Translations under genes and position numbers: made by a program
Shown: one piece after another, positions 8,967 to 17,808 of the stretch
Numbering within the stretch: position 1 is the stretch's first letter
Layout: the number at the start of each line of letters is the position of its first letter
Origin: Bryobacterales bacterium
Lineage (GTDB): Bacteria; Acidobacteriota; Terriglobia; Bryobacterales; UBA6623
NCBI GenBank assembly: GCA_028819215.1
Contig: JAPPMG010000024.1
Coordinates: forward strand, 1-64,000
Direction of reading: 5' to 3'
Length of the DNA stretch: 64,000 nucleotides
Notes under the pieces: generated by a model
Databases searched by the model: none
Told to the model about the DNA's origin: nothing
The model's input: the letters and a program-made list of their open reading frames with translations, nothing else

Positions 8967-10377
8967 CAGTCTCGGCTTGGCCGGCAGCATCTTGGGCATT
9001 CTTGAACCGGTCACCGCCCGTGCCGAATGGAACGATGCTGTAGGATTCGTCGGTCTTGCGGATCCCCATGTACGCTTCCAGACGCGCCTTGAGTCGTTCC
9101 CGCGCGTCCGCATGGCTCGACTTGTCCGCCAGGGACTCCATGCTGTAGCGCGTTTCGTCGCCGGACACCGGGATGTCGTACAGGCGCCCGTCCTCGTGAA
9201 GCCGAAAGCGTTCGTCTCGAACGAAATACAAATCACCCTCGAACGCCATCGAGAAATACTCGCGATCCTTGCCAGGCTCGCCCAAGAGGGAATGGGACAG
9301 GTCCATGCCGTCGACGGGATGCCCCATCGGTATCTGTGCCAGCGCGCTCAATGTGGGCATCACGTCCACCAGCGAGAAGAACCCATCGCGGGTGCCAGCG
9401 GGTATCGTTCCCGGCCAGCGCGCGATCAACGGAACCCGCGTTCCGGCCTCGTTCATGGTCCGCTTGCCGCCCATGAGCCTGAACGAACCGAGTCGGTTCT
9501 CCAGATTGCCGGCAGTGCCGTTGTCGCCTGTGAACACGATCAGAGTGTCTTCGACTAGATCGAGTTCCTCGATCTTGTCCAAGAACTTGCCGACGATCGC
9601 GTCCATGTATGTAATCATGTGTCCCGCTCGCCGCTCATTCGGTCCGACGTCGTCGGGGTATTTGCTCTCGGCGAGAGCCTTCAGCCCCGGCGGCTCGACG
9701 AGGGGGCCGTGAATCAGATTCATCGGATAGTAGGCCAGGAACGGACGGTCCTGATTGCGTTCGATGAAGTCGATGAGGAAGTCGCTGTAATAGTCCGGCC
9801 CGAACGTCTCTTCGCCATGAACCCGATACGTTCCGTTTTCCCAGTTGTGGGGGGCGTAGTATCGACTGCGTCGCTCGCCGTCCCAGTACTGCACCCATAG
9901 GCAGTGCTCGTCAAAGCCGTGCGACGCCGGCTGATCGGGATGGGCCTGGAAGTCCCCCAGATGCCATTTCCCCGCGATGGCGGTGACGTATCCCGCAGCC
10001 CGAAACACGCGCGCGAAGGTTGGCAGGTGCATGGGGAGCCGGTTGTTCCGTTCGGGGTCGAGAGGGCTGTCGAGACGTTCTAGGACGCCAGTCCTGTTCG
10101 GATGCAGGCCGGTTAGGATCATCGCCCGGGTGGGGCTGCAGACGGGAGTGGCGAATGCGTTTTCGAAACGTGCGCCTTCCCTTGCCATCTGGTCTAGGCG
10201 CGGGGTTGCGTTGACAGTGTTTCCATAGCAGCCGAGAGTCTCCGCTCCCAGGTCGTCCGCCATGATGAGGACGATATTGGGCTTCCTTCCGGGTGTGCGG
10301 TCGGCAGCTGTCTCGCCAGGACCGCAAGCGAGCGCTCCGCAAGCCAAGGCCGCGACAATGGCGTTGACCTGGCGCAT
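8953..10377 (-). CDS. Sulfatase, exported
   Basis: 474 residues from ATG 10377. The N-terminus MRQVNAIVAALACGALACG is a signal or lipoprotein-type leader, though the lipobox is imperfect. The sulfatase domain begins at KPNIVLIMADDLGAETLGCYG. The formylglycine motif is C80-S-P-T-R, within FATPVCSPTRAMILTG. Further signatures are AGKWHLGDF and FTGDNGTAGN. The C-terminal part (GDETRYSMESLADKSS) is the usual small subdomain. It overlaps the downstream sulfatase gene, so the two are probably cotranscribed and act together on a sulfated polymer. Substrate cannot be read from sequence. Confidence 0.9.
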   Translation of the reverse strand: MRQVNAIVAALACGALACGPGETAADRTPGRKPNIVLIMADDLGAETLGCYGNTVNATPRLDQMAREGARFENAFATPVCSPTRAMILTGLHPNRTGVLERLDSPLDPERNNRLPMHLPTFARVFRAAGYVTAIAGKWHLGDFQAHPDQPASHGFDEHCLWVQYWDGERRSRYYAPHNWENGTYRVHGEETFGPDYYSDFLIDFIERNQDRPFLAYYPMNLIHGPLVEPPGLKALAESKYPDDVGPNERRAGHMITYMDAIVGKFLDKIEELDLVEDTLIVFTGDNGTAGNLENRLGSFRLMGGKRTMNEAGTRVPLIARWPGTIPAGTRDGFFSLVDVMPTLSALAQIPMGHPVDGMDLSHSLLGEPGKDREYFSMAFEGDLYFVRDERFRLHEDGRLYDIPVSGDETRYSMESLADKSSHADARERLKARLEAYMGIRKTDESYSIVPFGTGGDRFKNAQDAAGQAETDAPR

Positions 10378-10580
10378 GGGCTGGATTCTCGTTCGACGCG
10401 AAGCTTAGCCGCCGGACGCCGGTCGATTCGCTATTACGGTACACCAGCCGACCCGAGCGGCCGGTTCCGATTCGAGGCCTTAGTCCGGGAACGGAACCTC
10501 CAGAACCGGAACGCCTGGAACGAGATAGGGACAGCAATAGCTCGACCACGGCGGCAAGGGTCGTCCCGTCCTTGCAGGAA

Positions 10581-11429
10581 TCAATTCCCGCCGGGCACAC
10601 TAGCAGGCTCGTAAGAGCCCAGCACTGCCAAGAACTCCGTTACCTCGGCTAGGTGCGCCATGGCGTTGGCGCAATTCTCTTCCCGCGGCGAGGCCAGGAT
10701 ATCGACATAAAAGCAATACTCGAACGGGCGGCCCTTCAGCGGGCGCGACTCGATCTTGGTCAGGTTGATGTCCCGCAGCGCGAAGGCGCTCATGCACTTG
10801 AACAGAGCCCCGGACACATTCTTGGTGATGAACACGAGCGAGGTCTTGCGCGCGTCGCCGGACTCGGCCGGCGAGGACTCTCGGCCGAGCAGGAAGAACC
10901 GCGTGAAATTCTCCGGATCATCCTCGATCGAGGTCTCGATGATCTTCGCGCCGTAGTACTCCGCGGCCGCCGCCGAAGCCACCGCCCCCAAGCTCGGGTC
11001 GTCTCCGTCCATGACCGTCTTCACGCTCCCGCCGGTGTCGTAGTGGGTCTCGGCGCTGATGCCCGGGTTGCGGCGGAAGAAGTCCAAGCACTGTGCCAGC
11101 GCCACCGGGTGGGAGATCGCCCGCGTGATTTGGGAGCGCGAGGCCTCAGGCCGCCCGATCAAGTTGTGGACGATGCGCACGTGGGTCTCGGCCAAGATCT
11201 CGGGGCGGTAGTTCAGCAGGTGGTCATAGTTCTCGTGCACAGAACCGTGCAGGGTGTTCTCGACGGGGATGACGGCGTAGTCGACGGTGCCGTCGCGCAA
11301 GAGTTCGAATGCCTCGAAGAACTTCTCGCACGGCTCGAACGACAGTTCCCTGCCCGCCAGGATCTGCTTGCTGGCCTGCTCGCTGAACGCCCCGCGCGCC
11401 CCTTGGAATGCCACTCGTGTTCGACTCAT
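10581..11429 (-). CDS. pheA: Prephenate dehydratase
   Basis: 282 residues. Converts prephenate to phenylpyruvate in phenylalanine biosynthesis, in the cytosol. Prephenate dehydratase domain at about 5-185: VAFQGARGAFSEQA, VIPVENTLHGSVHENYD, and the catalytic TRF motif in DPENFTRFFLLGRE. A C-terminal ACT domain (about 197-275) carries KTSLVFITKNVSGALFKCMSAF and the ESRP phenylalanine-binding motif in KIESRPLKGRPFEYCFYVD, so feedback inhibition by phenylalanine is expected. It is a stand-alone dehydratase with no fused chorismate mutase. The same strand carries smc just upstream. Confidence 0.94.
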   Translation of the reverse strand: MSRTRVAFQGARGAFSEQASKQILAGRELSFEPCEKFFEAFELLRDGTVDYAVIPVENTLHGSVHENYDHLLNYRPEILAETHVRIVHNLIGRPEASRSQITRAISHPVALAQCLDFFRRNPGISAETHYDTGGSVKTVMDGDDPSLGAVASAAAAEYYGAKIIETSIEDDPENFTRFFLLGRESSPAESGDARKTSLVFITKNVSGALFKCMSAFALRDINLTKIESRPLKGRPFEYCFYVDILASPREENCANAMAHLAEVTEFLAVLGSYEPASVPGGN

Positions 11430-11482
11430 GCGCTTCTCGGGGTCGCGGGCAGGGAGCGTCGGGCCGAGCCGCGCCGCACACG

Positions 11483-11488
11483 ATTATA
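11483..11488 (-). promoter_or_regulatory. Candidate -10 hexamer TATAAT upstream of pheA
   Basis: A perfect TATAAT on the minus strand in the 110-bp gap between smc and pheA. Transcription would start about 45 nt before the pheA ATG. No clear -35 is present, so this is moderate evidence that pheA has its own promoter. Confidence 0.4.
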
Positions 11489-11539
11489 GGTGGCGGTCCA
11501 GCAAAGGGCGGAAGCCAGCCGTGCGGGTTCCGAGAGGCC

Positions 11540-14500
11540 TCACGCCACGACTGCTTGCTGGTCCTGCGCTCCCGGCCCTTGCGGCATTTCCGCGATCCTG
11601 CTTCCGGCCATGCGCACCGAGACCAGCTTCGAAACCCCGGCCTCGCCCATCGTGACGCCATAGAGCGCCTCGGCCGCCTCCATCATGGTCTTGGAGTGGG
11701 TGATCACGATGAACTGGGTCTCGGGAGCCATTTCTTGGATCAGGCCCCGCAGCCGTATTGTGTTGGCCTCGTCCAACTGCGAGTCCACCTCGTCCAAGAC
11801 GCAGAACGGGCTGGGCTGGTAGCGGAACGTCGCCAACAACAGCGCCATGACGGTAAGCGACTTCTCGCCGCCGGAGAGCAGGGCTATGTTCTGCAGGCGC
11901 TTGCCGGGCGGCTGCGCGACAATCTCGATCCCGGAGCCATCGGCGTCCGCTGGATCGGACAGTCTCAGCTCGCCGATGCCGCCGCCGAACAGTGTCGCGA
12001 AAACGCGCCGGAAATTGTGATTGATCGCTTCGAACGCAGCCTCGAAGCGCTCGCGGCTGGCTGTGTCGATTTCCCCGATGGCCTCGCGCGTGTTGCGGAT
12101 CGAATCCAGCAGGTCCTGCTGCTGCGTCTCGAGGAATAGCTTGCGCTCGGACACCTCCTCGTATTCCCGCCGCGCGAGCACGTTGACCGGACCAAGGCGA
12201 TCGATCTTGTCGCGGATCGATCGGTGACGCTCCTCGGCCTGCCGGAGATCCTCTTCCGAAAGGGCCTCCGGCGCTCCTTCGGCAATCTCGGCGATCGGCT
12301 GGTCCAGCTCGGCGGCGCAGCTGCTCTCCAAGTGCTCGATGTCCGACTGCAGCCGCGCCAAGGCGACCTCCTTGGCCGAGCACCGCTCGCGCGCCGCCTC
12401 GACATCAGCGCGCTGGTCGCGGATGGCTTCCATCAGAGCGCCCGTGCGGGCGCGCGACTGCTTGAGGCTGTCGGACGTTTCGCTGATCTGCACCTGCAAC
12501 GCCTCGCGGCGATTGCCCGCGCCGACAACCTGCTCCTCCAGTGTCCGGTTGCTCTCGGCCAATTCCTGGCTCTCGTCGGTCCAGCGCTGGATCTGGTCCT
12601 GCAAGTCCTGCGCTCGTTGGCGCTGGTCGGCCAACGCCGCCTCCGCCCGCCGCACCGAGTTGATGCCGGACCGGAGCCGCTCGTCCATCGTGGCTGCCTC
12701 GGTTCGCAGCGTCGTCCGCTCCTCTTGCAAGCTCGCCAGAACTGCCTGACGGGCCTGAGCCTGTTCGGCGAGGTCGGTTGAGCGGGCCCTGGCGTCGGCG
12801 TACTCGCCCTCCAGCCTGGTGCGGTCATCCAACGCTTGCTCGCGCGCGCTCGCGGCGCTCGAGCGCTCGGCCTCGAGGCGGTCGATATCTGCAGCTGCTT
12901 CCTGCGCCTGTTGCTGCAGGTCCGCAACGACGCTCTCGGACCGACTGACTTCGTGCTGGACTGCCAGCGCTTCCTTCTCTGTGTCCTGTAGGCTGGCCAT
13001 CACGGTCTCGAGTTCGCCGCGGTCACGCCTCACCGCGTCCTCGGCACTCTCGATGTCCTGCTCTGCCTGCGCCAATGCCTGTTCGGCGCGTTGCAGTGCG
13101 GGCGCCAGCTCCCGCAGTTGCTGCTTGAGGACAAGCGGTCCGCTGGACGACTTGCGGCCGGCCTGAACGACCGGGCCGCGGTACCACGTTCCGTCTGCCA
13201 GCACGAAGTACAGATCGGGGTGCAGGCCGGCCAGGCGCTCTGCCGTGGCCTGATCCTCTACCAAGAACGCATCTCGCAGCTTGGGCAAGAGAGCGGGAAC
13301 AGCCCCGCTGCCGCGCGCGGCCAAACGCACGTGATCCGTCAACCGGACCGCAGACTCCAGCTCCGGCGGTGCCTGGGGCTCTCCATCCGCTTCGCGCTGG
13401 ACCAGCAGGAAGGCTGCCCGGCCGCCGAACTCATCGCGGACCAGCTGCGCGCCGCGCGCTGCCTCGGCCCAGTTGCCCACGACCACGTGCTCGAGTTCTT
13501 CGGCGAGGAACTGTTCTGCCACCCGCTCATAACCGGCGTCTACCTCCAAGAAGTCAGCCAGCACGCCCAGCGGGGAAAAGCCCTCAGCGGACTCGCGTTC
13601 GAGAGCGTCGAAGATGTCCTTGACGGCTTCCGCGCCGTAGGCGCGATGCTGCAGCATCTCGTGGACAGAATCACGCCGCGCCGCCAGAGCAGAGCGCTCT
13701 GCGCGCTGGCCCTCGGCAGCCTTGCGCAGCGAACTCAGGCTCGATATCCCACGCTCCACCGCCTCGCGCAACGTATCGCGTCGAGCGCGCAGCTCCCCGG
13801 CCGCGTCCGTCATCTTCTCGGCTTGGGCCAGCAGCGCTTCCCGGCGCGTGGCGGCCGAAGCGATGCCGCTCTCGGCAGCCGCGTTGCTGGATCGAGCGCG
13901 CTCAAGGCGCGTGTCGCAGCCAGCCAGAGTCTCCTCAAGCTTGCCCAAGCGCCCCTTCGTGTCCGAGAGAGAGTTGAGCGAGTCCAACATCCTCACTCGG
14001 CAGGCTTCCTGCTCGGCATGCGTGTCGGCCAAGCTGCTCTGCTGAGCGCTGCACTCGACCTCCTTGCCTTCAAGCTTGTGGCGCAGCGCGCCCGAGGCGC
14101 CCTCTAGCTCGGAGACTTCGTGCCGCTCCCTGTGCACGCCGGCTTCCAGCGCGTCGAGGCGGCTAGAGGCCGTCTCCAAGTCCTCCGCTGCCCGCTGCTT
14201 GCGGGCAGTGTTGTCGCTGATGGTGCGGGTCTGTTGTTGGATGCGCTCGCGCATCCGCTCCTCGTCGATGCGCAGGTCCGACAGCTCGGCCCTTTCGACC
14301 TCCAGCTGCGCCTCCCATTCCTGCTCGCGCTCGCGCTTGCCCGAGAACTCGGATTCCAGTTCCCGCGTCTCGTCCGAGACCGAAGCCAAGCGCTGCTTGG
14401 CGAGGGCGGTCTCCGACTCCAACGTCGCGCGGCTGGACTCCAAGCGGCGGAACTGGCCGGCGAACACCAGGCTGAGGGCCTCGCGAAGCTGTTCGCGGTA

Positions 14501-15208
14501 CGTCTCGTAGCGCTCGGCCCGTTCCGCCTGACGCTTGAGAGAATTCGCCTGGCGAGCAACCTCCTGAAGGATGTCATGGACCCGCTCGAGATTCAGCTCG
14601 GTGTTGGCGAGCTTCAACTCGGCGAGCTTGCGGCGGGACTTGAAGCGCGTCACGCCGGCAGCCTCCTCGACAAATGCCCTGCGGTCTATCGAGCGGGCCG
14701 TCAAGAGCTGTCCGATGCGGCCCTGCTCGATGATGGCGTAGTGGTTCGGTCCAAGACCGGTGCCGAGGAAGAGGTCTTGCACATCGCGGAGACGGACGGT
14801 CTTGCCGTTGAGGATGTACTGGCTGGCGCCATTGCTGAACAGCTTGCGGGTGACCGAGATCTCGCCCGGAGTGGGGCTCGCCGGAACCTTGGGCGCGCTA
14901 GAGCGGCCATTCTTGGGGAACAGCCTCTTTAGCGTGTCGTCGGGGTCGTGCAACGTCAGGGTGACCTTGGCCATGCCTGCGGGCTTGCGGTGGCGCGTCC
15001 CGGCAAAGATGACGTCGTGCATGCGCCCGCCTCGCAGGGACTTGGCCGACTGCTCGCCGAGCACCCAGTTCACGGCGTCGCAGATATTGGACTTGCCGCA
15101 GCCGTTAGGGCCGACCACGGCTGCCAAGCCGTTTCCGGCGAACTTCAAGTGTTCCCGGGTGCAGAACGACTTGAAGCCGACCAGATCGATCTGCTTGAGC
15201 CTCAGCAT
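11540..15208 (-). CDS. smc: Chromosome segregation protein SMC (condensin)
   Basis: 1222 residues, the usual SMC length. The N-terminal ATPase half has Walker A GPNGCGKS (33-40) inside VVGPNGCGKSNICDAVNWVL. Two long coiled coils follow (about 170-510 and 680-1010), split by a hinge around residues 520-660 (GVLADFLEVDAGYERVAEQF, then YRGPVVQAG). The C-terminal ATPase half has the ABC signature LLSGGEKSLTVMALLLA and Walker B PFCVLDEVDSQLDEANT. The protein compacts and segregates chromosomes as a dimer with ScpA and ScpB, which are not in this window. Start ATG 15208 gives the canonical MLRLKQIDLVGFKSF. A -10 and a 19-bp dyad lie about 150 bp upstream. Confidence 0.96.
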   Translation of the reverse strand: MLRLKQIDLVGFKSFCTREHLKFAGNGLAAVVGPNGCGKSNICDAVNWVLGEQSAKSLRGGRMHDVIFAGTRHRKPAGMAKVTLTLHDPDDTLKRLFPKNGRSSAPKVPASPTPGEISVTRKLFSNGASQYILNGKTVRLRDVQDLFLGTGLGPNHYAIIEQGRIGQLLTARSIDRRAFVEEAAGVTRFKSRRKLAELKLANTELNLERVHDILQEVARQANSLKRQAERAERYETYREQLREALSLVFAGQFRRLESSRATLESETALAKQRLASVSDETRELESEFSGKREREQEWEAQLEVERAELSDLRIDEERMRERIQQQTRTISDNTARKQRAAEDLETASSRLDALEAGVHRERHEVSELEGASGALRHKLEGKEVECSAQQSSLADTHAEQEACRVRMLDSLNSLSDTKGRLGKLEETLAGCDTRLERARSSNAAAESGIASAATRREALLAQAEKMTDAAGELRARRDTLREAVERGISSLSSLRKAAEGQRAERSALAARRDSVHEMLQHRAYGAEAVKDIFDALERESAEGFSPLGVLADFLEVDAGYERVAEQFLAEELEHVVVGNWAEAARGAQLVRDEFGGRAAFLLVQREADGEPQAPPELESAVRLTDHVRLAARGSGAVPALLPKLRDAFLVEDQATAERLAGLHPDLYFVLADGTWYRGPVVQAGRKSSSGPLVLKQQLRELAPALQRAEQALAQAEQDIESAEDAVRRDRGELETVMASLQDTEKEALAVQHEVSRSESVVADLQQQAQEAAADIDRLEAERSSAASAREQALDDRTRLEGEYADARARSTDLAEQAQARQAVLASLQEERTTLRTEAATMDERLRSGINSVRRAEAALADQRQRAQDLQDQIQRWTDESQELAESNRTLEEQVVGAGNRREALQVQISETSDSLKQSRARTGALMEAIRDQRADVEAARERCSAKEVALARLQSDIEHLESSCAAELDQPIAEIAEGAPEALSEEDLRQAEERHRSIRDKIDRLGPVNVLARREYEEVSERKLFLETQQQDLLDSIRNTREAIGEIDTASRERFEAAFEAINHNFRRVFATLFGGGIGELRLSDPADADGSGIEIVAQPPGKRLQNIALLSGGEKSLTVMALLLATFRYQPSPFCVLDEVDSQLDEANTIRLRGLIQEMAPETQFIVITHSKTMMEAAEALYGVTMGEAGVSKLVSVRMAGSRIAEMPQGPGAQDQQAVVA

Positions 15209-15353
15209 GTGCCGTTTGCCTCCAAATATCCGCGCCCAATGCGCTCGGCACGCCAGCGGCGAACAAGGCCGACTGCGAATGGCGGAGCGAGCGTGACAGC
15301 GGTCATTGCACGCTTAGCCTAGCGGAACGATGGGCAACTTCGCAACTACACAC

Positions 15354-15359
15354 AGTATA
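15354..15359 (-). promoter_or_regulatory. Candidate -10 hexamer TATACT for smc
   Basis: TATACT on the minus strand, overlapping the edge of the dyad at 15358-15376. The resulting leader would be about 140 nt. The -35 is weak, which fits a regulated promoter but also lowers confidence. Confidence 0.35.
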
Positions 15360-15376
15360 TTCCGTGACCCGGAATA
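15358..15376. promoter_or_regulatory. Perfect 7-bp-arm dyad, candidate operator in the smc promoter
   Basis: TATTCCG and CGGAATA around TGACC. The dyad lies in the -10/-35 spacer of the candidate minus-strand promoter, where a dimeric repressor could block RNA polymerase. No regulator can be named. Confidence 0.35.
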
Positions 15377-15547
15377 CAATCTATCCCGCTCCTGTGGAAC
15401 GAGACGGGGCTCGCGACAGGAATGGCCTCCCGCTTGCGGCCCAGCAATTGGCGTGCCGTTGGACACCTCCCGCCAGCGTTCGGAAGGCCTGCATCGCAGC
15501 GCTTCGCGGCCGCATCCCCGCCCTCGCAAGCGCGCGGCGATTCCCCG

Positions 15548-16732
15548 CTAGCGCAGCGCGGCCGTCGAGTACTGGTTCTTGGGGCTCCACAGCAGGAATC
15601 CGCGGTAGTCCTCGCCCATGGCGTCGGAGACGGCTCGAATCTGCGCCCTGACCATGTCGGCGTCGTATTCCGCACCAATGCTGAAGTCCTGCAGCCACGG
15701 GATCAGCTCCGCTGTTTGGGGCGCAGTCGCCGCATGTGCCCGGAGCCGCTCGTTTGCCAGCCTCATCGAATAGTTGACGACCTCGTAGGGGTGCTCGGCG
15801 GGGTTCTCGAAACCATAGAAGCCTTCCGCGTAGTGCGAGGGATAGACCATGGGGCACAAGGCGTCGAAGTATGGCAGTGCATCTTCGATCACTTGACCGA
15901 TACCAAGGTCATCGTGAGAGACGGTGACGAGCCCGAACAGGTCCGCCGACAGGCGCGCGTCGGGAAGTTCGTCGCGGAGATGCTTGAAGAACCGGACGAT
16001 GACATCGCGCTTGGCTCCGTCGTCGGCAGTGACAGGCAGATGCATGTCGTCGAGGTCGCCGCCGGAAGGAAAGCGGATGTAGTCGAAGTTCACCTCGTCT
16101 ACGCCGCGCGAGAGCACGTCCTTGGCGATCGCGATGTTGTAATCCCAAGCTTCCCGCGAGCCCGGATCAACCCACAGCAGGTCACGCTCGTCGTGCCAGA
16201 ACGTCTCTGCGGACAACTGCGGCCCTTTCTCGTTCAGCAGCGTCTTGCTATGCACCGCCAATTCGGGCCGCGCACGGGCCAGCATCGGGTCATTGAACGT
16301 CACCATCCGGGCAACCACGTGCAATCCGCCCGCATGGAGCTTGCGGACCAGTGCGCCCAGGTCTGAAATGATCCGCTCCCGCGACCGGTATTCGACGACC
16401 TGCGGCACGTTGGAATCGAACGCCACCCGCCCCATGGCGTCCTTGACATCGATCACAACGGTGTTGATGAATCCGTCCTGCGCGAGCTGGATCACGTTTT
16501 CGACCCTGCCCGGCACGCTCGCCGACCAGAAGGACAGGTAGATTCCCTTAAAGACCTCGGGGGCAGTCGCCCGGCGCCGCACACTTGGCGGGGCAAGGTC
16601 CTCGCCCACTGCCTCGACACCCAAGCCGGGGACAGTCGACTGCAACTGTTGTGCAACGGCCGGGCGAAGCACCGCTGCCACTAACGCCAAGATCAGAGCC
16701 GCGACTTGGATGTGGCACAAGCGAATCCGCAT
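15548..16732 (-). CDS. Exported putative glycoside hydrolase (DUF4015 / GHL-type TIM barrel)
   Basis: 394 residues. Signal peptide MRIRLCHIQVAALILALVAAVLR.. ends near AVAQ. The main domain is a putative glycoside-hydrolase TIM barrel of the DUF4015 type: FKGIYLSFWSASVP, INTVVIDVKDAMGRVAFDS, LHVVARMVTFNDPMLA, LLWVDPGSREAWDYNIAIAK, EVNFDYIRFPSGGD, LSADLFGLVTVSHDDLGIGQ, LCPMVYPSHYAEGFYG. The acidic residues in the FDYIRFP and DLFG strands are those expected in this family's active site. Substrate unknown; relatives are often annotated as polysaccharide deacetylase-associated. It is predicted periplasmic and follows its own promoter region. Confidence 0.8.
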   Translation of the reverse strand: MRIRLCHIQVAALILALVAAVLRPAVAQQLQSTVPGLGVEAVGEDLAPPSVRRRATAPEVFKGIYLSFWSASVPGRVENVIQLAQDGFINTVVIDVKDAMGRVAFDSNVPQVVEYRSRERIISDLGALVRKLHAGGLHVVARMVTFNDPMLARARPELAVHSKTLLNEKGPQLSAETFWHDERDLLWVDPGSREAWDYNIAIAKDVLSRGVDEVNFDYIRFPSGGDLDDMHLPVTADDGAKRDVIVRFFKHLRDELPDARLSADLFGLVTVSHDDLGIGQVIEDALPYFDALCPMVYPSHYAEGFYGFENPAEHPYEVVNYSMRLANERLRAHAATAPQTAELIPWLQDFSIGAEYDADMVRAQIRAVSDAMGEDYRGFLLWSPKNQYSTAALR

Positions 16733-17232
16733 TAAGGAAGAATCCTTTGTTAGTTCATTGATATTCTAGCGTGAATTCTTTGTCTTTTGATGCACCGATC
16801 TCGGAGGCCATCCATGCCATGGGGAGGTCGCGGTCGACTTGACGCTCACAGGCACTGCGCCCCTGAGTTCGGAATCGACGATCCAGGCAAGTCCCCGAGC
16901 GGCCACTCACGAAGGCAAGCTGGGGTAGAAGCCATATCTGCAAGCCAACGATCAAACTCGTCCGGCGCCGCCAGCCTGTCCCGTGCCAAAGCCTAGATTA
17001 GCAACCCAGCGACGGACTCCTTCGCTGAGTGCGCGCCCCTCGGAGGCAGCATCCCCACAACTCTTCGCGGGCCTGCTCGTCGCCCGGTTGGCCGAAACAC
17101 GGTCGCTGATGGCTAACTCAGCCGAGACTGCCGCCGCAAGATCTGAGTAAGTACGTCTTTGCCCCTATGATTTTTTGGCTGGTCACGCGCAATCATAGTA
17201 AGTAGTACTTAGTGATACTTGGAGGGACATAA
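16733..17232. other. Divergent intergenic region with AT-rich right end
   Basis: 500 bp. The left end contains a minus-strand GCTAGAAT (about 16768-16775) that could be a -10 for the glycoside hydrolase gene. The centre (about 16790-17140) has short open frames on both strands that match nothing I recognise. The right end is AT-rich and carries repeated TAAGTA/TACTT half-sites before the antitoxin gene. Confidence 0.4.
17199..17211. promoter_or_regulatory. Candidate antitoxin operator, palindrome TAAGTA-G-TACTTA
   Basis: A perfect 6-bp-arm palindrome 21 bp before the parD-like start. Related half-sites occur nearby: TAAGTAC at 17148-17154 and TACTT at 17216-17220. Ribbon-helix-helix antitoxins normally bind iterated half-sites like these to repress their own operon, so this is a plausible autoregulatory operator. 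Confidence 0.45.
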
Positions 17233-17520
17233 GTGAGCTCCACCGCCGTTTCCGTAGCCGTGAAGATTGATCCGGAGATGCGCGAACGCAGGAAGCGCCT
17301 CGCAGCCCGGCGCCGACGCACCCAGCACTGCCTGATGCGCGACGCGATCCGGGAGTACGTCGAGCGGGAAGAGGCACGCGACGCGTTCTTGCGGCAGGCG
17401 CACGACGCGTGGCAGGAATACCGAGAGACGGGCCTGCATGCCAGCGCTGAAGAGGTGCTGGCGTGGCTCGATACGTGGGGCGGGGAGTCCGAAACGGCCA
17501 CTCCGGCATGCCACGAGTAG
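17233..17520 (+). CDS. ParD/CopG-like ribbon-helix-helix antitoxin
   Basis: 95 residues, starting with GTG at 17233 after a strong GGAGGG Shine-Dalgarno. The N-terminal SVAVKIDPEMRERRKRLAA fits a ribbon-helix-helix DNA-binding strand and helix, followed by CLMRDAIREYVEREEARDAF. The C-terminal EEVLAWLDTWG tail is the usual toxin-neutralising extension of ParD-type antitoxins. The frame is intact. The matching toxin gene starts inside its end (ATG 17508) but is broken. The antitoxin probably still binds DNA and may repress its own promoter. Family assignment comes from size, motif style and the neighbour. Confidence 0.75.
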   Translation: MSSTAVSVAVKIDPEMRERRKRLAARRRRTQHCLMRDAIREYVEREEARDAFLRQAHDAWQEYRETGLHASAEEVLAWLDTWGGESETATPACHE

Positions 17521-17703
17521 CTTTCTGCCGTGTGCGGTTCCCGGCCTGGAGCGAGTGCGTGCATTCCTGCAGCCCAAGCACCCGGTGGCCGAGCGGGAGC
17601 GCGGACAGCATCTAGGGATCGGCCGCCCTGTTAAGGAAAGGCCCGAATATTGGGAGTTGCTGGTCAGCTGCGGCGACAGCGCGAGGCAGGCTACCGCGCC
17701 TAG
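17508..17703 (+). pseudogene. Decayed parE/RelE-type toxin gene
   Basis: Remnant of a ParE toxin spread over three frames. It starts with ATG 17508, overlapping the antitoxin end as in working parDE pairs, and reads MPRVAF. It then shifts frame into FLPCAVPGLERVRAFLQPKHP and VAERERG, followed directly by IGRPVKERPEYWELLV; the stretch usually found between the helices and GRPV is mostly gone. A third frame from 17668 gives LRRQREAGYRA ending at TAG 17701, which matches the typical ParE C-terminus. Two frameshifts and internal deletions make a working toxin very unlikely. Confidence 0.75.
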
Positions 17704-17784
17704 GCGGACTTTGCAGCGCTAGTAGTCTCCCGTATGGGACACGCTCAAGTGTAGGGGCAGTACGACCGGCGCGGAAACCGCCAC

Positions 17785-17790
17785 TAGAAT
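17785..17790 (+). promoter_or_regulatory. Candidate -10 hexamer TAGAAT
   Basis: TAGAAT 18 nt before the ATG of the propeller lipoprotein, followed by a GAGGGA Shine-Dalgarno. A leader of about 11 nt is implied. Confidence 0.35.
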
Positions 17791-17808
17791 GGTCCAAGAG
17801 GGAATCAC

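Larger units (their letters stand above)
15209..15547. other. Intergenic region upstream of smc
   Basis: 339 bp between smc and the upstream glycoside hydrolase gene, both on the minus strand. No gene was recognised. It carries the candidate smc promoter and a perfect dyad, described separately. Confidence 0.5.

Noticed and set aside
10653..14932. Several long plus-strand frames opposite pheA and smc
   Set aside because: They are shadows of highly supported genes, with arginine- and leucine-rich composition typical of antisense translation.
16755..17000. Possible PIN-domain toxin remnant on the minus strand (a FDRWLADMASTP stretch)
   Set aside because: Too short, and no set of conserved acidic residues can be followed; similarity is not convincing.
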